Made by a program: the position numbers and the translations under genes | The notes under the pieces: model-generated | What the model was told of the DNA's origin: nothing | Database searches by the model: none | Seen by the model: only the letters and a program-made list of their open reading frames with translations | Source of the DNA: Haloferax massiliensis | GTDB lineage: Archaea; Halobacteriota; Halobacteria; Halobacteriales; Haloferacaceae | DNA: 64,000 nucleotides | Direction: 5' to 3' | Assembly: GCF_001368915.1 (NCBI RefSeq) | Contig: NZ_CSTE01000002.1 | Location: 1,793,612 to 1,857,611 of the forward strand | Part shown: positions 27,250 to 35,137 of the stretch, in pieces | How the letters are laid out: every line of letters begins with the position of its first letter | How positions within the stretch are numbered: position 1 is the first letter of the stretch

Positions 27250-27525
27250 TCACCCGAGAAGCGTAAACGAGAGGAACACGAGCACCAGCGACGCCAGCGC
27301 GAGGAACACCAGCCCGGTCGCGTCGGCGGTGCCGTCGCCGAGCCGTCGTGCCCGTCCACGAAAGCGAATCGCCAGCGCGAACCCGCCGAGCCCGACGGTA
27401 CCGAAGGCGAACCCGCGGAGCGAGATACCGGTCACGACCGCCATCGCGACGTGGTAGACGCCGAAGGCGGCCCAGAGCGCGGCGACGAGGGTGGCGAGCG
27501 CGACGCGGAGGCCACGAACGTTCAC
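27250..27525 (-). CDS. Small membrane protein coupled to PiT permease
   Basis: A protein of 91 residues from a GTG at 27525 that overlaps the permease stop (GTGA), so it is probably translated by coupling. There are three hydrophobic segments, about residues 5-24, 30-50 and 70-90, with a basic Arg-rich loop between the second and third. No known motif. Position as last gene of the phosphate-permease operon suggests an accessory membrane subunit, but nothing else supports a function. Confidence 0.7.
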   Translation of the reverse strand: MNVRGLRVALATLVAALWAAFGVYHVAMAVVTGISLRGFAFGTVGLGGFALAIRFRGRARRLGDGTADATGLVFLALASLVLVFLSFTLLG

Positions 27526-28721
27526 AGACCGAGTACGCTCGACACGAGCGTAAAGACGCCGTAGCCCAGCCCGAATGCGAGGGCGAGCGAGCCGACCCAC
27601 GCGAGGACCGTGTACAGCATTTTCCGCCCGGAGACGCCCGACCCGCCGGCGGCGTAGCCGGAGCCGATGATGGCGCTGACGATAATCTCGTTGAACGAGA
27701 CGGGGACGCCGAGGGCGACGGCGGTCTGGGCGATGGCGAACGAGGGAATCATCGCCGCGATGGAGCGCCGCGGCCCGAGCGAAGAGTAGTCCTGCGCGAG
27801 CGCCTTAATCATGCGCGGCGCGCCGGTCCACGACCCCGCGAGGAGGCCCAGTCCGCCGCCGACGAGGAGCGCCGGAAGCGGGACCGCGACCGCGTCGAGA
27901 AGGGGGACGAGCGGTCCGATTGCGAGGCCGACCTGACTGCCACCGGCCGAGAACGCCACGAGGCCGCCGAGGACGAGCAGGAACCGCCGCTGGCCCCGGG
28001 TCTTGTCGGTCGTCACCCACCGGCCGACTACGGCGGCCGCGGCGAGGGCGACGAGGAGTACGGCGGCGACGAACCAGACGGTCTCGCCGAGGCCGGCCAC
28101 TCCGGTCAGTTCGACCGCGGCGGCCCGGGCGACCGAGGCCGACCCCGACGCGCCGCCGAGGCCGGCGAACTCCATGTTGGCGACGAGCAGCCCGACGATG
28201 CCGGCGAGCGCGGGGACGGTCCACCGCTCGGAGACGCCGTCGGCGCGGAGGAGGCGAGCGGTCGCGTACGACGCGCCGCCGCCGACGAAGGGCGTGAGCA
28301 CCCACAGCGAGACGATCTGTTGGTACTTCGCCCACGCGGGGTCGCCGCCCATGGCGAGGCCGACGCCGACCACCGCGCCGGTGACCGTGAAGGCGGTGGC
28401 GATGGGGTAGCCGGCGAAGACGCCGAGCGCGACGAGCACCGCCGCGGTGAGCAGCGCGACGACCGCGGCCGCGGCGGTCAGCGTGACGCCGCCGATGAGT
28501 TCGGTGCCGACCGCGTTGGTGACGTTCGCTCCCTGCAGGAACGCCCCGGCGAAGCCGAGCAGGCCGACGATGAAACCCGCGCGCATCACCGAGATGGCGT
28601 TGGCTCCGACGGCGGGCGCGAACGGCGTCGACCCAGACGACCCCGCGCCGATGGCCCACGCCATGAACAGGCTGGCGAGCGCGGCGACGACGAACGTGGC
28701 GAGCGTCGCGGCGGCTACCAC
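27522..28721 (-). CDS. PiT-family inorganic phosphate permease
   Basis: A protein of 399 residues with about ten hydrophobic helices in two repeats. The first PHO4 signature is GANAISVMRAGFIVGLLGFA followed by GANVTNAVGTEL; the second repeat has SFNEIIVSAIIGSGYAAGG and the helix pair before it. PiT permeases take up phosphate (sometimes with a divalent metal) using proton or sodium gradients. The start is GTG 28721, inside the last codons of a 17-codon mini-ORF and 46 nt after the stop of the upstream small membrane protein. Operon: small TM protein, mini-ORF, permease, 91-residue membrane protein. A membrane-tethered winged-helix regulator is divergent. Confidence 0.88.
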   Translation of the reverse strand: MVAAATLATFVVAALASLFMAWAIGAGSSGSTPFAPAVGANAISVMRAGFIVGLLGFAGAFLQGANVTNAVGTELIGGVTLTAAAAVVALLTAAVLVALGVFAGYPIATAFTVTGAVVGVGLAMGGDPAWAKYQQIVSLWVLTPFVGGGASYATARLLRADGVSERWTVPALAGIVGLLVANMEFAGLGGASGSASVARAAAVELTGVAGLGETVWFVAAVLLVALAAAAVVGRWVTTDKTRGQRRFLLVLGGLVAFSAGGSQVGLAIGPLVPLLDAVAVPLPALLVGGGLGLLAGSWTGAPRMIKALAQDYSSLGPRRSIAAMIPSFAIAQTAVALGVPVSFNEIIVSAIIGSGYAAGGSGVSGRKMLYTVLAWVGSLALAFGLGYGVFTLVSSVLGL

Positions 28722-28768
28722 GGGGCGACCCCCCGGCGGTCGTCGGCGTCGGCTGTTGTCCCGTCCAT
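28715..28768 (-). CDS. Possible 17-codon linker ORF between two operon genes
   Basis: ATG at 28768 shares a base with the stop of the upstream 55-residue gene (TGATG); its TAG at 28715-28717 lies just inside the permease start. It encodes MDGTTADADDRRGVAPW. It would carry a terminating ribosome across the 46-nt gap to the permease GTG. Expression is unproven and it may be fortuitous. Confidence 0.25.
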   Translation of the reverse strand: MDGTTADADDRRGVAPW

Positions 28769-28935
28769 CAGCGGCGGCGCGCCTCGTCGTACCCCTCGCT
28801 CAGTCCGAGAAGCGTCCGACGGACGAGGAGATACCCGAAGAAGACGAAGAGCAACAGCGCGACGAGCAGCCCGACGAACACGGGATTCCCCGCGAGAAAG
28901 TCGACGAGGCCGTCTACGACCAGAGGGTCGGTCAT
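28768..28935 (-). CDS. 55-residue single-helix membrane protein
   Basis: A protein of 55 residues (ATG 28935, MTDPLVVDGLVDFLAGNPVF) with one strong membrane helix at about residues 21-43 and a basic/acidic tail ending YDEARRR. It is the first gene of the phosphate-permease operon. A TATA-like GCTATAC about 27 nt upstream fits a leaderless transcript. Small single-span proteins often stabilise transporters; that is inferred from position only. Confidence 0.6.
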   Translation of the reverse strand: MTDPLVVDGLVDFLAGNPVFVGLLVALLLFVFFGYLLVRRTLLGLSEGYDEARRR

Positions 28936-28956
28936 GTGGATGGGTTCGGCGGGCAC

Positions 28957-28968
28957 GAGGTATAGCAA
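28957..28968. promoter_or_regulatory. Shared AT-rich box of divergent PiT and wHTH promoters
   Basis: GGTATAGCAATT lies about 25 nt from both the GTG at 28984 (+) and the ATG at 28935 (-). It reads as a usable TATA-like element on either strand, so the two divergent units probably compete for or share promoter factors here. Confidence 0.45.
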
Positions 28969-28983
28969 TTTCGGCGACGCGTC

Positions 28984-29994
28984 GTGAAAGAATACGAACA
29001 CTCATGGGAAGCGGCGAGTAACGCCGATTCGATGGCCGACCTCATCCCCTCCAGCCCGGGCGATTCGGACGACGACCGGGGTGACCGAGACCCGCGAGTC
29101 ATCGGCCTCGACAGCGACGAGGCCGACGACCTGCTCGGAGCCATCTCCTCGTCGACCGCCCGGTCCGTCCTCGCGTCGCTCCACGAGTCGCCGGCGACGC
29201 CCTCCGACCTCGCAACCGAGGTCGACACGTCCCTCCAGAACGTCCAGTACCACCTCGGCAACCTCTCGGAAGCGGGCCTCATCGAAGTGGCGGACACGAG
29301 GTACTCCGAGAAGGGCCGCGAGATGAAGGTCTACACGCCCGCCGACCGGGCACTCGTCGTCGTCGCCGGACGCGAGGACGAGACGAAGGGGCTGAAGGGC
29401 GCGCTCACGCGCCTCATCGGCGGCGTCGGCGTCCTCGGCATCGGCGCGGCCGTCGTGAACCGACTCGCCCGAACCGGGTCGGTGCTCCCGTTCGGTTTCG
29501 GCGCCTCGGGCGGCGGCGCGGACGGCGCTGGCGGTTCCGAAGCCGGCCAGAGCGGCGGGGCGGGAAGCGGACTCAACGCGACCCATCAGGCCGATGCGGC
29601 CACCACGACCGCGGCGGCCGAGCCAACGTCGACCGCGACGCGGACGGCCACGGAGACGGCGACGACGACCGACGGCGGCGGGTTCGGCATCGCCGAGGTG
29701 ACCACGACGTCGGATCCGACGGCGCAGACCGCGGAGGCGACCCGGACGGCGGTCGAGTCGACGCCGACGGTGACGGAGGCCGCGCGGACCGCGACGGAGA
29801 CCGCGGCCGCGACGCCGACGCCGGTTCCGGACACGCCGGTCGCACAGACGGCCACGGAGACCGCGGCACAGCTCACGAGCGGGTCGAACGGGCTCGCGGG
29901 AGCAATCGGGTCGCTCTCGCCGGGGGCGCTGTTCTTCCTCGGCGGGCTGACCGTGCTTCTCGCGTGGGTCGCGGTGGGCGTACTGCGTGACTAA
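28984..29994 (+). CDS. Membrane-anchored winged-helix (ArsR-like) regulator
   Basis: A protein of 336 residues from GTG 28984 (ATG 29032 is the alternative). Residues about 50-120 form a winged helix: STARSVLASLHESPATPSDL, then VDTSLQNVQYHLGNLSEAGL with the recognition helix. A hydrophobic stretch (LIGGVGVLGIGAAVVNRLA, about 137-155) follows, then about 130 residues of Thr/Ala/Glu low complexity, likely an extracytoplasmic or flexible glycosylatable linker, and a C-terminal helix (ALFFLGGLTVLLAWVAVGVL). It therefore appears tethered to the membrane while binding DNA. Its divergence from the PiT permease operon suggests it senses and controls phosphate uptake. Confidence 0.8.
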   Translation: MKEYEHSWEAASNADSMADLIPSSPGDSDDDRGDRDPRVIGLDSDEADDLLGAISSSTARSVLASLHESPATPSDLATEVDTSLQNVQYHLGNLSEAGLIEVADTRYSEKGREMKVYTPADRALVVVAGREDETKGLKGALTRLIGGVGVLGIGAAVVNRLARTGSVLPFGFGASGGGADGAGGSEAGQSGGAGSGLNATHQADAATTTAAAEPTSTATRTATETATTTDGGGFGIAEVTTTSDPTAQTAEATRTAVESTPTVTEAARTATETAAATPTPVPDTPVAQTATETAAQLTSGSNGLAGAIGSLSPGALFFLGGLTVLLAWVAVGVLRD

Positions 29995-30140
29995 AACGGC
30001 TGTTTGAGCTTACGGTGCGTATTTGATACCGTCACCCGTAGGAGTGAGTACGAGGTCGCGCGTGGCCCCCAACGGCGACGGGACTGCCATCCGTGCCCCT
30101 GCCCCTCACCCCGTCGTCCGCGTGGCCTCGGACTACCCTC

Positions 30141-30162
30141 AACAGACCCGCTCGGGTCTGTT
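30141..30162. terminator. Perfect 9-bp stem, 4-nt loop between convergent genes
   Basis: AACAGACCC (30141-30149), loop GCTC, GGGTCTGTT (30154-30162). It lies in the 207-nt gap between the convergent winged-helix and phosphoesterase genes, ending in TT. It may act as a bidirectional terminator or an RNA end-stabiliser. Nothing else is visible in this gap. Confidence 0.45.
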
Positions 30163-30201
30163 CCCGCTGATTCTTCCGGCCCTCCACCGGACCTCGCCCC
30201 G

Positions 30202-30720
30202 CTATTCGTCGGGGACGATGCGGAACGTCTCGAAGGTGTCGCCGTCGACCGTGACGAGTCGCCCGCGGAGTCCGCCGTCCGGCAGTTCCTCTAGTTCCGC
30301 GTGGGCCTTGCGGTTGCCCCGCGGTTGGGCGTGGCTCCCCGGATTGAGGAGCGGAATCGGCCCGGTGCCGTGGAAGCCCGGCCGGTGGCTGTGGCCGAAG
30401 ATGACCGCGTCGGCGCCGCGCTCGCGGCCGAACATCGACAGCGCGGTGTTCCCGCCGCGGCGGGTGTGGGTCACCGCGAACTCGACGCCGCCGTAGGTGA
30501 CGTTCCGCGCCGCGGGAACCCGGTCGCGTATCTCTGATCCGTCGTTGTTGCCGTACACCGCGAGGAAGCTGTCGGCTTCGTCGATGAACGCGTCGAGGAC
30601 GGACTCGCGCATGAAGTCGCCCGCGTGGACGACGAGGTCGGCCTCGCGGACCGCGTCGAGGGTTCGGTTAGTCAGTCGATGACCGTCCGTGCTGTGGGTG
30701 TCGGAGACGACGACGAGCAT
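30202..30720 (-). CDS. Metallophosphoesterase (YfcE/MJ0936 type)
   Basis: A calcineurin-like phosphoesterase of 172 residues. Metal-binding motifs are in order: VVSDTHSTDG (D-x-H, residue 6 on), VVHAGDFM (G-D), VYGNNDGSE (G-N-x-D), FAVTHTRRGG (T-H), and IFGHSHRPGF (G-H-x-H). Size and motifs fit the YfcE/MJ0936 group, manganese-dependent phosphodiesterases with unclear natural substrates. ATG 30720. Convergent with the membrane-anchored regulator; divergent from the CDF transporter gene. Confidence 0.9.
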   Translation of the reverse strand: MLVVVSDTHSTDGHRLTNRTLDAVREADLVVHAGDFMRESVLDAFIDEADSFLAVYGNNDGSEIRDRVPAARNVTYGGVEFAVTHTRRGGNTALSMFGRERGADAVIFGHSHRPGFHGTGPIPLLNPGSHAQPRGNRKAHAELEELPDGGLRGRLVTVDGDTFETFRIVPDE

Positions 30721-30885
30721 GCGCCGGGCTAGGGGCCGGAGGGATTGAAACCTACCGACTGTTGCGTCGGGTCGGTCGGAGGCGGTCGGAGGCGGTCAGG
30801 ACCGGTCGGGGACCGCCGCGGTCGGCGAGCGGTGTCCCGGTTCTGCGTCGGTAGCTCTATCCGGGCGGGGGGAGTGGCCCACGAC

Positions 30886-31830
30886 ATGGCAGGCAGTACG
30901 TCCGTCGTCGTCGCCGCGCTCTTCGCGAACGGAGCGATTGCGATTCTCAAGTTCCTCGGCTTCCTCGCGACCGGGAGTCCCTCCATGCTCTCCGAAACGT
31001 ACCACTCCATCTCCGACACCGGCAACCAGGTGTTTCTCCTCATCGGCATCCGCGACAGCAAGCGCGGCGAGACGCAGTCCCATCCCTTCGGTCACGGGAA
31101 ATCGCAGTTCTTCTACTCGTTTCTCGTCTCCGTGATGCTGTTCGGCATCGCCGGCTGGGAGTCGGCCAAACACGGCTACGACGCCCTGATGCACCCCGCC
31201 CACGGCGGGGGCGGCGAGGCGCTCGTCCTCGCCGGCTTCGAAATCGAGCCCGTGTGGGTCAACGTCGCCATCCTCCTCGGGGCGATCGCCTTCGAGAGCT
31301 ACGCCTTCCTGAAGGCGCACGCCGAACTCCGCCGGCAGATAGAGGAGTACGAGTGGACCGGCCTCGTCGAGGCCTTCCGGCAGACGAGCGACGTGACGAC
31401 GCTCACGGCGTTCACCGAGGACACCGTCGCGCTCACCGGCGCGGTGCTCGCGCTCGTCGGCATCGGCCTCACCGAGTTCACGGGCAACGAGATGTTCGAC
31501 GCCGCCGCGGCGCTCCTCATCGGGATACTGCTCATGGGCTTCGCCATCGCGCTCGCGTGGGAGAACAAGCGCCTCCTCATCGGCGAGAGCGTCCCCGTGG
31601 ACGAGGAACAGGCCCTCCGCGACATCGTGAAAAACGACCCGCGGGTCGTCCACGTCGACCACTTCCGCGCGAGCTACGTCGGCCCGGAGAAACTGCTCGT
31701 CGCCCTCGACGTGAGCTTCGACCCCGAACTCGACACCGAAGAGTTGGACGACCACATCACCGAAATCGAGTCCGAACTCAGGGCGGCCGACGACCGGGTC
31801 CACTTCGTCTACATCGAACCCGAGTTGTAA
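30886..31830 (+). CDS. Cation diffusion facilitator (CDF) transporter
   Basis: A protein of 314 residues with six helices and a C-terminal cytoplasmic domain. The metal sites are SETYHSISDTGNQ (H-x-x-x-D, helix II) and FTEDTVALTGAVLALVG (helix V). HPFGHGKSQFFYSFLVSV is the family signature after helix II, in the arrangement of the ZnT9-like branch. It should export zinc, manganese or a similar divalent ion against protons. The C-terminal domain (VVHVDHFRASYVGPEKLLVA) is the dimerising ferredoxin-like fold. ATG 30886 is used; upstream sequence in frame is Arg/Gly-rich and not convincing. A single transcription unit. Confidence 0.9.
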   Translation: MAGSTSVVVAALFANGAIAILKFLGFLATGSPSMLSETYHSISDTGNQVFLLIGIRDSKRGETQSHPFGHGKSQFFYSFLVSVMLFGIAGWESAKHGYDALMHPAHGGGGEALVLAGFEIEPVWVNVAILLGAIAFESYAFLKAHAELRRQIEEYEWTGLVEAFRQTSDVTTLTAFTEDTVALTGAVLALVGIGLTEFTGNEMFDAAAALLIGILLMGFAIALAWENKRLLIGESVPVDEEQALRDIVKNDPRVVHVDHFRASYVGPEKLLVALDVSFDPELDTEELDDHITEIESELRAADDRVHFVYIEPEL

Positions 31831-31890
31831 TCCGAACGAACCGAGTGGGCCGCCAGCGGCCGACCGCGACTCACGGCGGCCCCTCTCGAC

Positions 31891-32916
31891 CTACCGCGAT
31901 TCGACCGCGTCGGCGACGAGTTCGACCGCTTCTTCCACGTCCTCGCGCGAGACGTTCAGGTTCGTCGTAAAGCGGGTGTGGTACTCGCCGAACGTGCCGC
32001 CGAGAACGCCTGCCTCGTCGCACAACTCCACGAACGCCTCGGCCGTCATCCCAGCGCCCTCGGAGTCGACGACGACGATGTTCGTGTCGGGCGTCGGCAC
32101 CGAGAGGCCGGAGACGGCGTCGAGACCCTCGGCGAGGACCGTCGCGTTCGCGTGGTCGTCGGCGAGGCGGTCGACGTTGTCGAGCGCGACGAGCCCCGGC
32201 GCGGCGATGAGACCGGCCTGCCGCATGCCGCCGCCGAACTGCTTTCTGACGCGGACGGCCTCCTCGATGAACGCCTCGGAACCGGCGAGCATCGAGCCGA
32301 CGGGCGCGCCGAGCCCCTTCGAGAGACAGAACATCACCGTGTCGACGCGCTCGACCATCGCCGTCGGGTCCTCGTCGAGGGCGACGCAGGCGTTGAACAG
32401 GCGCGCGCCGTCGAGGTGGACCGGAATCCCGAGGTCGCGGGCGGCGTCGGCCGCGGCGTCGACGTCGGCTTTCGGGACCGCGACGCCGCCGCGGGCGTTG
32501 TGGGTGTTTTCGAGGCAGAGGACGCCCGTGCCGGCGACGTGAAGCGACTCCTCGCGGGCGTGGTCGCGGACCTGTTCGGGCGTCGGCGCGGCGCGCTCGC
32601 CGGCGTCGTAGGCGCGGACCTGCAGGCCCGAAAGCTGGGCGAAGCCGCCGACCTCCCACTTGTAGACGTGCGCCTTCTCGTCAACGAGCGCCTCTTGGCC
32701 GGGGTCGGCGTGGACGCGGGCGGCGATTTGGTTGCCCATCGTCCCCGACGGCACGAACAGCGCGGCCTCCTTTCCGACCAGCTCGGCGGCGCGCGCTTCG
32801 AGTTCGTTCACGGTCGGGTCGTCGCCGTACACGTCGTCGCCGACGGCGGCGTCGCGGGCGGCCTCGCGCATCTCGTCGGACGGGAGCGTGACGGTGTCGC
32901 TTCGGAGGTCTATCAT
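31891..32916 (-). CDS. Low-specificity L-threonine aldolase-type PLP enzyme
   Basis: A fold-type I PLP enzyme of 341 residues. It begins [20 protein letters not shown], followed by [20 protein letters not shown], both hallmarks of threonine aldolases. [27 protein letters not shown] and [11 protein letters not shown] (PLP-binding Asp) follow; the Schiff-base lysine is in [14 protein letters not shown]. It cleaves L-threonine or L-allo-threonine to glycine and acetaldehyde, or acts on related beta-hydroxy amino acids. ATG 32916. Convergent with the CDF gene and divergent from the aminopeptidase gene. Confidence 0.92.
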   Translation of the reverse strand: MIDLRSDTVTLPSDEMREAARDAAVGDDVYGDDPTVNELEARAAELVGKEAALFVPSGTMGNQIAARVHADPGQEALVDEKAHVYKWEVGGFAQLSGLQVRAYDAGERAAPTPEQVRDHAREESLHVAGTGVLCLENTHNARGGVAVPKADVDAAADAARDLGIPVHLDGARLFNACVALDEDPTAMVERVDTVMFCLSKGLGAPVGSMLAGSEAFIEEAVRVRKQFGGGMRQAGLIAAPGLVALDNVDRLADDHANATVLAEGLDAVSGLSVPTPDTNIVVVDSEGAGMTAEAFVELCDEAGVLGGTFGEYHTRFTTNLNVSREDVEEAVELVADAVESR

Positions 32917-33032
32917 GCGCGGAGAGACCGCGCCGACGGAGAAATAAACGATGGTCCGCGGGGCGTTTCCCCGCGGTGTCGCAATATTTGCGCTTCGAAA
33001 GGTGTTTGCCCCGGGGACACACACGACGCGGT

Positions 33033-34115
33033 ATGGACCCGCGCATCCGCGAGCACGCACAGACCATCGTCGACCACTCCACGAGCGTCGAGGCCGGCGA
33101 CAACGTCGTCGTCTCCGCGCCCGCGGTGGCCGAGGACCTCGTCACGGCCGTCCACGAACTCCTCGGCGACCGCGGCGCGAACGTCGTCGCGATGGACGCG
33201 AACCCGCGGTTCACCCGCGCGTTCCTCCGCGCCGGCGACGACGACTACGAGACGCCCGCGCACGTGCTGGCGCTCTACGAGGAGACGGACGTCATCATCC
33301 GCGTCCGCGGCGAGACGAACGCGACCGAACAGAGCGACGTGCCGCCGGAGACGAACGCCGCGTACAAGCGCGCCTACAAGCCCGTGCAGGGCGAGATGCT
33401 CTCGAAGCGCTGGTGTCTCACCCAGTTCCCCGCGAAGGGGAGCGCCCAGCTCGCGGGCATGAGCACCGAGGCCTACGAGAACTTCGTCTACGACGCCGTC
33501 ACCCTCGACTGGGACGCGCAGGGCGAACTCCAACAGCAGTTGGTCGACATCCTCAACGACGGCGACGAGGTCCGCATCACGTCGGGCGACGAGACCGACG
33601 TGACGATGAGCATCGCCGGCAACACCGCCATCAACGACACGGCCGAACACAACCTCCCCGGCGGCGAGGTGTTCACCGCGCCCGTGAAAGAGTCCGTGAA
33701 CGGCGAGGTCTACTTCGACCTGCCGCTGTACCGGCAGGGCCGCGAGGTCTCCGGCGTCCGCGTCCGCTTCGAGGACGGCGAGGTCGTCGACTACTCCGCC
33801 GAGGGGAACGAGGAGGTCTTAGACGGCGTGTTCGACACCGACGAGGGCGCGCGCTACCTCGGCGAGCTCGGCATCGGCATGAACCGCAGCATCGACCAGT
33901 TCACCTACAACATGCTGTTCGACGAGAAGATGGGCGACACCGTCCACATGGCCGTCGGATCGGCGTACCCCGAGACGGTCGGCGCGGAAAACGAACTCAA
34001 CGAGAGCGCCGAGCACGTCGATATGATCGTCGACATGTCCGAAGACTCGGTCATCGAAGTCGACGGTGAGGTCGTCCAGCGAAACGGCACGTTCGTCTTC
34101 GAAGACGAGTTCTGA
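33033..34115 (+). CDS. M29-family aminopeptidase
   Basis: A protein of 360 residues resembling thermophilic aminopeptidases (PepS/AmpT, M29). The N-terminal half is a Rossmann-like domain (GDNVVVSAPAVAEDLVTAVH, then RGANVVAMDANPRF); the C-terminal half has the metal ligands, with NLPGGEVFTAPVKESVNGEV, YLGELGIGMNRSI and DEKMGDTVHMAVGSAYPE, which match the family's co-catalytic metal-binding Glu, His and Asp. It should remove N-terminal residues from peptides in the cytoplasm. ATG 33033. A single gene, with 237 nt downstream before the next. Confidence 0.9.
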   Translation: MDPRIREHAQTIVDHSTSVEAGDNVVVSAPAVAEDLVTAVHELLGDRGANVVAMDANPRFTRAFLRAGDDDYETPAHVLALYEETDVIIRVRGETNATEQSDVPPETNAAYKRAYKPVQGEMLSKRWCLTQFPAKGSAQLAGMSTEAYENFVYDAVTLDWDAQGELQQQLVDILNDGDEVRITSGDETDVTMSIAGNTAINDTAEHNLPGGEVFTAPVKESVNGEVYFDLPLYRQGREVSGVRVRFEDGEVVDYSAEGNEEVLDGVFDTDEGARYLGELGIGMNRSIDQFTYNMLFDEKMGDTVHMAVGSAYPETVGAENELNESAEHVDMIVDMSEDSVIEVDGEVVQRNGTFVFEDEF

Positions 34116-34352
34116 CCGGGTCGGCGGCTTCGCCCGTTAAGCGGACAACTCGCAACATTTCAGCTCCAGTTTATCGGGCGATGAATCGACCCGTGTCGTC
34201 GGGTTTTCCAGTCGAAACGGGAGCCTTCGAGCGGCCGTCGAAAACGGCGCGGAAACGCGGGCGGAACTCCGGCCGCATCGAGCGAAACTCGGAGTCTCCA
34301 GTCGAAGCGGTGCCCTTCCATCTATAGACGGGAGAGTGACAACTATACACAC
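34116..34352. other. Non-coding gap with an imperfect 22-bp direct repeat
   Basis: Between the aminopeptidase and the zinc-ribbon gene. TCCAGTCGAAACGGGAGCCT at 34207 on recurs imperfectly at 34297-34318 (TCCAGTCGAAGCGGTGCCCT). CTATAG at 34322-34327 is a good TATA box for an ATG at 34353. The minus strand is open for 71 codons, but the product is Cys/Arg/Ser-rich and not haloarchaeal in composition. Confidence 0.5.
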
Positions 34353-34547
34353 ATGCCAGTAGATTTATTTCGACCAGTCGACGAACACGAACCGATGCCA
34401 GCGGTTCAGTGTCGAGAGTGTGGGCGCGACGTGGCGGTCCACGAGATAGAAACGGCGACCACGACGACGCCCGACGGTTTCGAGACGCGGTACCGGTGTC
34501 CCTACTGCGACTCCGAGATGCGCGACGTAAAAACGCGAATCGTCTGA
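34353..34547 (+). CDS. Small zinc-ribbon protein
   Basis: A protein of 64 residues from ATG 34353, or 50 from ATG 34395 (MPAVQCRECGRDVAVHE). Two knuckles, CRECG and CPYCDS, form a four-Cys zinc ribbon separated by a beta hairpin with a Thr run. The TATA box at 34322 fits the upstream ATG as a leaderless start; another TATA-like CTATACAC at 34343 would fit the downstream ATG. Small zinc ribbons are very frequent in haloarchaea and may bind nucleic acids or proteins. It ends 5 nt from the convergent lrp-type gene. Confidence 0.7.
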   Translation: MPVDLFRPVDEHEPMPAVQCRECGRDVAVHEIETATTTTPDGFETRYRCPYCDSEMRDVKTRIV

Positions 34548-34552
34548 CGGCG

Positions 34553-35011
34553 TTACTGGTCGAGTTCGAGGTCGAACTGCTCGTTTTCGGAGACTGCGTT
34601 GAGCACGACCGACGTGTTGGACTCGCGGATGTCCGCGTCGGTGAGCAGTTTCTTGATCTGGGTGTTCATGCCGTCGGTGTCGCGGAACTTGCCGATAGCG
34701 ATGATGTCGTAGTCGCCGGTGACCTCGTACACCGAAATCATCTGCTTTTCCGCGCGGAGGCGCTCGGTGATTTCGGGGAGCGCGGAGCCCTCGACTTTCA
34801 GTTGGATGACGGCGGTCACGTCGTAGCCGAGCGCGTCGTAGTTGACGCGGGGCGTGTAGCCCTCGATAACCCCCTCGTCTTCGAGGTCTCGCAGGTGATT
34901 CGAGACGGTCGTCACCGACACGTCGAGTTCTTCGGCGAGGCTTCGCAGGCTCGCTCGGCCGTCGCCGAGGAGCGCGTTGATGAGCTTCGCGTCGAGGTTT
35001 TCGTACGTCAT
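34553..35011 (-). CDS. Lrp/AsnC-family transcription regulator
   Basis: A protein of 152 residues. The N-terminal winged HTH ([20 protein letters not shown], then [20 protein letters not shown]) leads to an RAM/effector-binding domain ([20 protein letters not shown], then [20 protein letters not shown]). It should assemble as an octamer and respond to an amino acid. It is divergent from glnA across a 126-nt control region that contains an AATT-ended dyad, so it very likely controls glnA in response to glutamine, as described for the Lrp next to glnA in Halobacterium. Confidence 0.92.
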   Translation of the reverse strand: MTYENLDAKLINALLGDGRASLRSLAEELDVSVTTVSNHLRDLEDEGVIEGYTPRVNYDALGYDVTAVIQLKVEGSALPEITERLRAEKQMISVYEVTGDYDIIAIGKFRDTDGMNTQIKKLLTDADIRESNTSVVLNAVSENEQFDLELDQ

Positions 35012-35039
35012 TACATCTACACACCCTCCCGGGGCATTA

Positions 35040-35061
35040 GAATTTTACGAATATCCAATTC
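35040..35061. promoter_or_regulatory. Candidate Lrp operator between lrp and glnA
   Basis: GAATT (35040-35044) and AATTC (35057-35061) bracket an AT-rich centre (TTACGAATATCC). It lies 29 nt upstream of the lrp-type start and about 40 nt upstream of the glnA TATA box. AT-rich dyads are typical Lrp targets. Confidence 0.4.
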
Positions 35062-35100
35062 TGTGGCACACCGCGGGGAATTGCATTAAGCGGAAAGGTC

Positions 35101-35107
35101 TTTATAG
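35101..35107 (+). promoter_or_regulatory. TATA box of glnA
   Basis: TTTATAG, 31-37 nt before the glnA ATG at 35138. The transcript should have a very short leader. Confidence 0.6.
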
Positions 35108-35137
35108 TGCGGGTGTTCGAATCGCGTGTTCAGGAAA

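Noticed and set aside
34137..34352. 71-codon minus-strand frame
   Set aside because: Low in acidic residues, Cys/Arg/Ser-rich, mixed third-position bias; explained by the direct repeat in the gap.
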